Below are positions 7,605-14,461 of a DNA stretch of 34,393 nt, one piece after another. The position numbers were made by a program, and so were the translations under genes. The notes below the pieces were generated by a model, which worked only from the letters and a program-made list of their open reading frames with translations, had not been told where the DNA came from and made no database searches. Every line of letters starts with the position of its first letter. Positions within the stretch are counted from its first letter, which is position 1. The stretch is from an uncultured Ruminococcus sp. (lineage in GTDB: Bacteria; Bacillota; Clostridia; Oscillospirales; Acutalibacteraceae), in contig CAKSNZ010000021.1 in NCBI GenBank assembly GCA_934476515.1, forward strand, positions 1-34,393, read 5' to 3'.

Positions 7605-7829
7605 TTACTGAATATTGTCATTGTTTTTCTTCTTAAAGTCGGTTAAAGGTCTAACCTTACCATCAGGAGTTTCAACATCAATATTCTCGAGTCTTTGCTT
7701 AAAGCCTTCCCTGAATTTGTCAAGATACTGTTGCCTAAGCTCAATCTGTTCTTCTGCTTCTTCCTTAGTTAAACCGGCAGATTTTTTCTTCTTAGCAAGT
7801 TCATTTATTCTCTTAATTAGTTCGTCCAT
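7605..7829 (-). CDS. DUF896 (UPF0291/YnzC) family protein
   Basis: A 74-residue protein with the full DUF896 pattern: MDELIKRINELAKKKKSAGLT, then EEAEEQIELRQQYLDKFREGF and a short tail with TPDGKVRPL. It matches Bacillus subtilis YnzC (about 77 residues), a small helical-hairpin protein that may bind nucleic acid and lies in an SOS-controlled operon there. Function is not established. AGGAGG lies seven bases before the start. The gene stands alone here, divergent from the MutS-like gene, with a terminator at 7475-7520. I see no clear LexA box in the 70 bp between the two genes. Confidence 0.85.
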   Translation of the reverse strand: MDELIKRINELAKKKKSAGLTKEEAEEQIELRQQYLDKFREGFKQRLENIDVETPDGKVRPLTDFKKKNNDNIQ

Positions 7830-7899
7830 AATTTACCTCCTAATTGTTTTTTAAGATTAATTGTGCTAATATTATACTATAGTTTAAAGGAGAATTCAA

Positions 7900-9591
7900 A
7901 TGGCTGACATAAGTTTACTTTACCCAAAAGGTAAGGAAGTTTCCACAATGACTTTAACTAATGAATCTATAAATGACCTATCTGTTGACTACATTGTTGA
8001 AAGCCTTACTAAAGATATATACGAAAAAAACAGTATCAAAAAAATCTTAACAAACCTAACTTGTGATATTGATGTTATCAACTATAGAGCAGATGTTTTT
8101 GAGGATATTCTTAATTTCCCTGAACTAAGGGATGGCTTAGTTGAATTGCTGAAAAAGTTAGAGGATTTACGAGAACTTGAAAAGTTTAACAAAGACGGTG
8201 ATGCATCATCCTTGTGGCAACTTATTAACAGACTTAGAGAAATTGACGGTTATGTGCTATGCATCACAATGCTAAAGAATATTCTCAACACTATTCCTAT
8301 TAAGTCACAAGGACTACTTGACCTTAAACAGACCATTGAAGATATTTATAACAATGGTGGTTTTGATATTCTGAAAAAGGATATTGATGAAACAATGGCA
8401 AAGGCTCAGAACCTAAAGTCAGTTACTATAGGTGTTAACCTTGACAGTGTGTTAAAGCCTAAGAATGCCGGTGTTATTTCTCTAAATAGTTTTGAGATTA
8501 CTAACAGTGGTATCCTAAAGAACTTTATGGGATTTACCGGTTCAAAGGAAGAACTGAACAGTGATGAAAAGGTACTTTCAAGTCACAAACTTCATCCTGC
8601 AAATCCTAGTCTAAACAGAACAAAATTCGGTTCAATTCAACAAGGTGCTAATACTAATGTACATATTGATACTTCAGGTTCTGCTACAGGTGATGACCCA
8701 TTGTCTCAAAGTCTAAAGAAGGTTGTTACCGATATTCTGAAAAGAATGGTAAAGAGTATCAAAGCAACACTTCAAAAGTATGTTAATATTTCAGGCTACT
8801 CATTAGTGGGCTTAATGCCTGAGATTATCTTTTACATTCGTTTTGCTGAGCTTGTTGATAAGATGAAAGAAAAGAAATTACCTGTATGTAAACCACTTGC
8901 AGTTCCTGATGACAGAGTGGCTTACGGTGAAGATATTTATAATATAAAACTTGCAATTAAGCGTACTAAGGGTGAAGAATTTGACATTATCGGTAATGAC
9001 ATTACATTTGATAATGAACAAAGAATTTATGTTATGACAGGTCCGAACAGAGGTGGCAAAACTACCTTTACTCAAGCAGTAGGTCATTGTTTCGTACTTG
9101 CACAAGCCGGTATTTATGTACCTGCAACAAAGTTCAACTACAGTCCTGTTGACAACATTTACACACATTTTCCTGCTGATGAAAACGATACTGTTGACCT
9201 AGGCAGACTAGGTGAAGAAAGCAAAAGACTTTCTGATATTTTTAAGGTTGCAACTGACAAATCGTTACTTTTACTTAATGAAAGTTTGGCTACAACAAAT
9301 GTTGCTGAGGGTGTGTTTATTGCAAAGGATGTTATTAAGGCAATGGCATACTTAGGTGTACGTTCAGTATTTAACACACATATGCATGAACTTGCCCATC
9401 ACCTTGATGAATACAACAGTGATGATAGTTATAGGAGTAAAGTGCAGAGCCTTGTTACCGGTATGAAAGACGGTCATAGAAGTTTTAAGTGCGAGATTGC
9501 ACCACCACAAGGCGTTTCTTATGCTAAAGATATTGCAGAGAAATACGGCGTAACCTACGACCAAATTAAAAAGAATATAGACAATAGATAA
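7900..9591 (+). CDS. MutS-type ATPase lacking the mismatch-recognition domain
   Basis: A 563-residue MutS-family protein with only the lever/clamp-like helical part (about 20-330) and the C-terminal ATPase. Walker A is GPNRGGKT (381-388), the MutS signature region is DTVDLGRLGEESKRLSDI (430-447), and NTHMHEL (492-498) fits the H-loop. It lacks the N-terminal domain with the Phe-x-Glu mismatch motif, so it is not the replication repair MutS, and has no Smr nuclease as in MutS2. Walker B reads LLLLNES (456-462): the usual metal-coordinating Asp is Asn460, while the catalytic-position Glu461 remains. Its partner DNA or process is unknown. Start ATG 7900 follows AAAGGAG. A bidirectional terminator follows. 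Confidence 0.8.
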   Translation: MADISLLYPKGKEVSTMTLTNESINDLSVDYIVESLTKDIYEKNSIKKILTNLTCDIDVINYRADVFEDILNFPELRDGLVELLKKLEDLRELEKFNKDGDASSLWQLINRLREIDGYVLCITMLKNILNTIPIKSQGLLDLKQTIEDIYNNGGFDILKKDIDETMAKAQNLKSVTIGVNLDSVLKPKNAGVISLNSFEITNSGILKNFMGFTGSKEELNSDEKVLSSHKLHPANPSLNRTKFGSIQQGANTNVHIDTSGSATGDDPLSQSLKKVVTDILKRMVKSIKATLQKYVNISGYSLVGLMPEIIFYIRFAELVDKMKEKKLPVCKPLAVPDDRVAYGEDIYNIKLAIKRTKGEEFDIIGNDITFDNEQRIYVMTGPNRGGKTTFTQAVGHCFVLAQAGIYVPATKFNYSPVDNIYTHFPADENDTVDLGRLGEESKRLSDIFKVATDKSLLLLNESLATTNVAEGVFIAKDVIKAMAYLGVRSVFNTHMHELAHHLDEYNSDDSYRSKVQSLVTGMKDGHRSFKCEIAPPQGVSYAKDIAEKYGVTYDQIKKNIDNR

Positions 9592-9598
9592 AAATAAT

Positions 9599-9623
9599 GG
9601 CTAGTGTATTTTGTACACTAGCC
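9599..9623. terminator. Bidirectional terminator between converging genes
   Basis: GGCTAGTGTA (9599-9608), five-base loop, TACACTAGCC (9614-9623). T-rich sequence on each strand lets it serve both the MutS-like gene and the ligase gene, which end 7 and 5 bases away. Confidence 0.85.
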
Positions 9624-9628
9624 ATTTC

Positions 9629-11179
9629 TTATGCTTTTATTCTGTTTTGGTTTTCAAGTAATGCAACAATAACAATAAATAGTGGAGTAGTGATTGGTTG
9701 GTCTATGTTTACCATAGCTTGAATACTGTAAGAAATAACACTTGCTACAAGTATAACACAGTATTTATTGCTTAAACTTCTCTTAATTCCACGTATAAGG
9801 GCAGAAACTATAAAAGTAATGTAACTACATACCCCAACTATTCCGATTGTTACAAGGTAATTTAGATAAATATTATGGGCAGCATTGGTTGTTTCATTTT
9901 TGAAAGCCATTAGTTCATCATTGTAACCCATATCAGTCATAATTTGACCAAAGGTATCGCAACCTGTACCGAATAGCTTTTGTAAAATATTTACATTAAT
10001 AAAAATGTAAATGCCTCTTATCCACATAAAGCCTCTGTGAGTTCCCCAGCTGTCATTAAATCTAAAGTATTTCATAGCACCGTTTAGTGTGGATTTTGTA
10101 TCAATAAAAGTAAAGTAACAAAATGTAAATACACATAAAGCAAAGAGCAATATTGTTAAAAAAATAAATGATAGGGTAATTACCTTAGGCATCTTTGTAA
10201 TTGATTTCTTCTTGCTAAAAATATTTAGAAAAATTCCCAAAGCCAATGTGATTGCTATTACAATATTAGTGTTGCCATACACAATGAAAGTTTCTATTGA
10301 ACTAAAGCCCATACTGTAGTCATCCATAATGTAGGAAAAATATCTGATTAATTTACAACCTATAAGCATTAATGAGGTGATAATCAGTAGATTTGAAAAA
10401 TGCTTTAAATTTCTTATAAAGAATATATAGCAAAATACAAATAGTCCTAATGTACCTAAGATACTGCCATCACTGTTGCAACAAACTATACCACCAAATG
10501 TTATTACAGCAGAAATACCGTAAATTATCTTTTGATAATATTTCTTTGAGAGAATAAACAGCACCATACAAAGTGGCATTACAATAGTTAAATAAGCTGA
10601 AAAAATATTTCTGTTGCCTATTGTTGAAATGAACTTTGTGTATTGACTTGAACTCATACCATTGTATAGGTTTAATGGGTCCCAGTAGAACTGTTGCAAA
10701 ATCCCTATAAATGCCACAAATGATGAAACAACTGCCATAACTATTGGAACAACTTTGTTTTCTCTGTATGTTCTTGAAATTACAAAATACACTACAAAGT
10801 AAGTAAAGGTAAGTATAAGTCCATTATTTCTTCCTAATTCACCGGTAAGACTATCAAATTTATAGTCGGAAACCAAGGTGCTTATAACAGAAGAAATTAA
10901 AAATCCTATCATTCCGTAATCGGTAAAAGATAGGATATTCTTTTTATTTTTAACTTTATTTTCTTTATCTCTTTGATTGTAATGAGTCAGTATTACACCA
11001 CCCATTAAAATCAATAATAAACTAGCCAAAACATAGAAGGCATATAGTTTATCATGTCTTATGTAATAATATTTGTCTGATACATATAGGGGAAAGAAAG
11101 ATACCATTAATGTGACAAATATAATGGAAACATTCCCCATGTAAAAGGATAAATCTTTTTTAATTTTCTTTTTCTCCAT
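9629..11179 (-). CDS. O-antigen ligase/polymerase-like polytopic membrane protein
   Basis: A 516-residue integral membrane protein with about twelve hydrophobic helices. The PF04932-type signature lies in the large loop and next helix: FGTGCDTFGQIMTDMGYN, then AHNIYLNYLVTIGIVG near residue 430-450, where the His is typical of Wzy/WaaL-type glycan polymerases and ligases. Such enzymes join or polymerise lipid-linked glycans on the outer face of the membrane. The frame opens at a GTG (11206) inside a terminator hairpin; I prefer ATG 11179 (MEKKKIKKDLSF), though its ribosome site is weak. It is the last gene of the TPP enzyme/cytidylyltransferase operon, but a terminator lies just upstream, so its expression may be lower or conditional. 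Confidence 0.8.
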   Translation of the reverse strand: MEKKKIKKDLSFYMGNVSIIFVTLMVSFFPLYVSDKYYYIRHDKLYAFYVLASLLLILMGGVILTHYNQRDKENKVKNKKNILSFTDYGMIGFLISSVISTLVSDYKFDSLTGELGRNNGLILTFTYFVVYFVISRTYRENKVVPIVMAVVSSFVAFIGILQQFYWDPLNLYNGMSSSQYTKFISTIGNRNIFSAYLTIVMPLCMVLFILSKKYYQKIIYGISAVITFGGIVCCNSDGSILGTLGLFVFCYIFFIRNLKHFSNLLIITSLMLIGCKLIRYFSYIMDDYSMGFSSIETFIVYGNTNIVIAITLALGIFLNIFSKKKSITKMPKVITLSFIFLTILLFALCVFTFCYFTFIDTKSTLNGAMKYFRFNDSWGTHRGFMWIRGIYIFINVNILQKLFGTGCDTFGQIMTDMGYNDELMAFKNETTNAAHNIYLNYLVTIGIVGVCSYITFIVSALIRGIKRSLSNKYCVILVASVISYSIQAMVNIDQPITTPLFIVIVALLENQNRIKA

Positions 11180-11185
11180 AATTTG

Positions 11186-11224
11186 CACCAAAAAAGAGGT
11201 TATCACAATGGTGAAAACCTCTTT
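11186..11224 (-). terminator. Intrinsic terminator inside the operon, just before the ligase gene
   Basis: On the minus strand AAAGAGGTTTTCAC (11224-11211) pairs with GTGATAACCTCTTT (11206-11193) with one mismatch, then a run of T. It begins seven bases after the cytidylyltransferase-fusion stop and ends about seven bases before the ligase ATG. Confidence 0.85.
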
Positions 11225-11230
11225 GTTAAT

Positions 11231-12529
11231 TTAGTCTTCTAATTTGTTTAGAACTTTAAGAATTGAACAAGCCTCATCGTCATTTAGACGGTTGCACTCA
11301 TATCTTTCATCTCTAAGCATAATTAGCAGTTCTTGAATTAGATAACGGAAACCTGTACCTTCAAAGTTAAATGATCTTCTGTCAACCTTTTTGCAACCAT
11401 TTTTAATAACCTTAAAGTAACCTGTATTCCACCAGTCATCTTCAAGAACAATTCTACCCTTAGTACCAATAACAGTTAGGTGGTTGTGTAGGTCAATGTT
11501 CTTACCGATTTCAATTCTTGCAACTGCGTCTTCATATCTAAAGAACATTGAACAATATTCTTCTCCCTCTTCATTACCGGGAATAATGTTCTTAGAAATA
11601 TATTTTGACTCAGTACCAAGTAGCTTTGTTACAGCAGTAATAGCAAGTACAGACATATCTTCAAGTGACTTTTCATATTCAAAGAAGTCGTTGCTCATAC
11701 CAATATCAATACTTAGCACCTTGCCAACTTCGTTACTCTTTGCAATCCATAGAAACTGAGAGAAAGCTCTTAGGTAAACCATAACAATGTTTTCCATTAG
11801 GATAACATTCTTTTCTCTTGCCAGCTGATTAAGCTCTTGACATTTTTCATTGTCAAGTGAGAAAGGAAACTCACAAATAACATGAATACCCTTTTCGATA
11901 CACTGTTTAATATAATCGTATCTTTTATCTAAGTTGCACTTAATATAAGCAATGCTAAGGTCTTGACAGAACTTTTCAAAACAGTTGCCATATGAGTTGA
12001 TTTCGTACTTATTACAAAATTCTTCAGCAACATTAATATCTTCACTAAATACTCTTTCAATGTGAATACCGGAAACATACTTTGTTTCGCCAACAACACC
12101 TAGGTCATCGGCATTGTCAGTAATAACACCAAAGTTTCTGATAGCACTGCTCTTTTCTCTGATTTGTGTTGAAGAAATGTTCTTTGTTCTTTCAAGATAA
12201 ACAACGTTGCAGTATTGCTTTAGGTGATCAAATTTACCAATCCAGTCACTACCAACAACAAGAGTATCAATATCATACTGAATAATATCTCTGGTCTTTT
12301 GACCTAAATATTCTTCAACAATAATTTCATCAACTAAACCTGTTTTCTTAACATTTTCAATTCTTGTTAGAAGTGAATCGTGAACAGAAAGTTTACCTCT
12401 TTCAATATCGTAACTTTCGGAAGTAACACCAACTATTAGGTAGTCACCGTAAGCTTTTGCCCTTTTAATAATATTATAATGACCTTGATGGAACAAATCG
12501 AATGTTCCATAAGTAATAACCTTTTTCAT
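11231..12529 (-). CDS. TagD-like cytidylyltransferase fused to a degenerate Gfo/Idh/MocA domain
   Basis: A 432-residue fusion. Residues 1-130 are a TagD/GCT-type cytidylyltransferase: YGTFDLFHQGH with His14 and His17, and RTKNISSTQIR (114-124), close to the RTxGISTT motif. It would join CTP to a small phosphorylated alcohol to form a CDP-activated group. Residues 133-430 resemble the Gfo/Idh/MocA oxidoreductase fold (KCIEKGIHVICE-type strand, NVILMENIVMVYL, AVTKLLG, VIGTKGRI). However, the nucleotide loop reads GVITDNADDL instead of GxGxxA, and the catalytic EKP motif is EFP (220-222), so redox activity is doubtful. GAGGAG precedes the ATG by six bases. It lies 22 bases after the TPP enzyme and before the polymerase-like gene. 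Confidence 0.8.
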   Translation of the reverse strand: MKKVITYGTFDLFHQGHYNIIKRAKAYGDYLIVGVTSESYDIERGKLSVHDSLLTRIENVKKTGLVDEIIVEEYLGQKTRDIIQYDIDTLVVGSDWIGKFDHLKQYCNVVYLERTKNISSTQIREKSSAIRNFGVITDNADDLGVVGETKYVSGIHIERVFSEDINVAEEFCNKYEINSYGNCFEKFCQDLSIAYIKCNLDKRYDYIKQCIEKGIHVICEFPFSLDNEKCQELNQLAREKNVILMENIVMVYLRAFSQFLWIAKSNEVGKVLSIDIGMSNDFFEYEKSLEDMSVLAITAVTKLLGTESKYISKNIIPGNEEGEEYCSMFFRYEDAVARIEIGKNIDLHNHLTVIGTKGRIVLEDDWWNTGYFKVIKNGCKKVDRRSFNFEGTGFRYLIQELLIMLRDERYECNRLNDDEACSILKVLNKLED

Positions 12530-12551
12530 ATTTTCTCCTCAAAACATTGAC

Positions 12552-14288
12552 TTAATAAGCCAAAATTTCTTCCATAAGATTTTTGTCAATATAAGGCTTT
12601 TGATTGTACATCTCTTCACCAAAATATGTTTTTGGATAAGCCTTTGACTTTATATCAAGATGAACTTCAATTAAGTTTGGAACATTTTTGTCAACATTCT
12701 TTAGTGTTTCTTCAAGTTCATCAATAGTGCTTACACTGTAAGAGTTGATACCATAAGCCTCACCAATATTCTTAAATACCGGTGCATCATAGCCACCCTC
12801 AGCAGTAGAACCAAAGTGTTTTCCATCAAAGAAGTCATCCTGCTGTTGCTGAATAAGTCCCAAACTTTCATTGTTTAGTACAATAGCAGTAACAGGAAGA
12901 TTTTCTCTCTTAATCCATTGTAATTCTTGAATATTCATCTGAAAAGCACCATCACCACATACAGCAACAGTAGGCTTTTTGTTTAGATAATGTGCACCGA
13001 TAGCTGCCGGTAATGCAAATCCCATTGCACCATGACCACCGGAGAATAATAGTCTTTGGTTATCAGTAATCTTAAATGATTGTCCCATCCATACTTGATG
13101 CTGACCAACATCACAACAAACTACTGTATCATTAGTTGCATAGTTTGAGATAAGGTCAACAAATTTGTTAGGTTCTCTCTCTTTGCTATGATTATCAAAG
13201 TCAACTAAAGGTTCTCTAACTTTCTTACAAGTTTCAACCCAAGATGTCTTATCAACCTTTTTGTCCTTAAGAACCTTTAACATAGCTTTTACAAGAAGGG
13301 CACAGTCACAACAGTAGTGAGTTTCATCACTATGAACTTTTCTTAATAGTTCATTTCTGTCAATATCGGCTCTAATGATTTTTGCATTCTTAGCAAAGTT
13401 CTCACTTTTGCCACCTGTCTGTCTTTTACAGAATGAACAAGCCAGAGAAACAATAAGGTCTGACTTTTTATATGCAAGAATATTAGCATATCTGTGACCA
13501 TAAGCAGCACCGATATAACCAAAGTTAAGAGGATCATCAACTTTTAATAAATGCCTACCAAGTAGGGAAGTGATAACAGGAATATTTAGCTTAGCGATTA
13601 ATTCCAAAATATCTTTGTGGAATTCACTGCCCTTTACAATACCGTTACCAAGCAGTAGCATTGGTTTTTCTGCTTTGATGATTTCATCAATAATGCTTGT
13701 TGCTACCATTTCATAGTTGATAATAACCTTGTCCTTTGGTGGAGTATAGGATTTTGCCTTTTCTAAATCAAGATCCTCTCTCTGTACATTCATAGGAATA
13801 TCTAGTACAACAGGACCTTTTCTGCCTTCATTTGCAATGTAAAAGGCCTTTTCAAGTTCATACTTTAGGTCCTCTACCTTGCTAATATGAGTTGCATACT
13901 TTGTAATTGGCTTAACCATATTTACAACATCAGTTTCCTGGAAACCTTGCTGACGAAGTTCTGAAATACCTGTGTATTCATATTCGTTTAGTTGACCGGT
14001 AATGAATACTACCGGTGTGCTATCGTAGAATGCATCAGCAATACCGTTCATAAGGTTAATAGCACCGGGTCCGGATGTTGAATAAGCTACAGCAGTTTTA
14101 CCACTTGCCTTAGCAAGTCCAACTGCTGCAAAAGCAGCACCTTGTTCATTATAACACATATGGTTTTCAATGCCATCAGCCTTGCACACAGAGTCAACAA
14201 AGTGTGCAATCATAGTACCTTGATAACCAAATATATCTTTTATACCTTGTTCCTTTAAGTAGGAAACAATAAAATCACTTGCTTTCAT
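12552..14288 (-). CDS. ThDP-dependent acetolactate-synthase-like enzyme in a surface-polymer operon
   Basis: A 578-residue three-domain thiamine diphosphate enzyme of the acetolactate synthase family. The cofactor-activating Glu48 sits in CYNEQGAAFAAVG, followed by STSGPGAINLMNGIADA. The central domain is about 190-330. The ThDP motif starts at GDG (445-447) and ends at NN (472-473), and GGHGAMGFALPAAIGA precedes it. There is no ilvN regulatory subunit or branched-chain amino acid gene nearby, and the next gene makes a CDP-linked compound. A role like that of YerE, which adds a two-carbon unit to a CDP-sugar, or another specialised carboligation is therefore more likely than valine synthesis; that is inference. 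AAGGTGA precedes ATG 14288, and a good promoter lies at 14331-14359. Confidence 0.85.
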   Translation of the reverse strand: MKASDFIVSYLKEQGIKDIFGYQGTMIAHFVDSVCKADGIENHMCYNEQGAAFAAVGLAKASGKTAVAYSTSGPGAINLMNGIADAFYDSTPVVFITGQLNEYEYTGISELRQQGFQETDVVNMVKPITKYATHISKVEDLKYELEKAFYIANEGRKGPVVLDIPMNVQREDLDLEKAKSYTPPKDKVIINYEMVATSIIDEIIKAEKPMLLLGNGIVKGSEFHKDILELIAKLNIPVITSLLGRHLLKVDDPLNFGYIGAAYGHRYANILAYKKSDLIVSLACSFCKRQTGGKSENFAKNAKIIRADIDRNELLRKVHSDETHYCCDCALLVKAMLKVLKDKKVDKTSWVETCKKVREPLVDFDNHSKEREPNKFVDLISNYATNDTVVCCDVGQHQVWMGQSFKITDNQRLLFSGGHGAMGFALPAAIGAHYLNKKPTVAVCGDGAFQMNIQELQWIKRENLPVTAIVLNNESLGLIQQQQDDFFDGKHFGSTAEGGYDAPVFKNIGEAYGINSYSVSTIDELEETLKNVDKNVPNLIEVHLDIKSKAYPKTYFGEEMYNQKPYIDKNLMEEILAY

Positions 14289-14330
14289 AATTCACCTTTA
14301 AATTAAGATTATTTAAATACACATAAGCTA

Positions 14331-14359
14331 AGTATATCATCATTATATAATTAAGTCAA
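14331..14359 (-). promoter_or_regulatory. SigA promoter of the TPP enzyme/cytidylyltransferase operon
   Basis: Minus strand: TTGACT (14359-14354), a 17-base spacer and TATACT (14336-14331), close to consensus, with the start codon about 43 bases downstream. Confidence 0.8.
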
Positions 14360-14400
14360 TTATTAACATATGTATAAATATAGATAAAATCTATATTAAA

Positions 14401-14438
14401 CAATAAAAAAGCGATTATCCATAAGAATAATCGCTTTT
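14401..14438 (-). terminator. Intrinsic terminator of the amylase gene
   Basis: A 12-bp perfect stem, AAAAGCGATTAT (14407-14418) against ATAATCGCTTTT (14427-14438), with an eight-base loop; on the minus strand a run of T follows. Confidence 0.9.
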
Positions 14439-14461
14439 ATGTTGGAAATTATTGGTTTTAA

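Noticed and set aside
9629..11206. GTG 11206 as start of the ligase-like protein
   Set aside because: The codon is inside the arm of an intrinsic terminator and lacks a ribosome site; ATG 11179 is nine codons later at the natural N-terminus.
12552..14288. Housekeeping acetolactate synthase (ilvB)
   Set aside because: No ilvN, ilvC or other branched-chain genes are near, and it shares a transcript with surface-polymer genes; the family match alone does not settle function.
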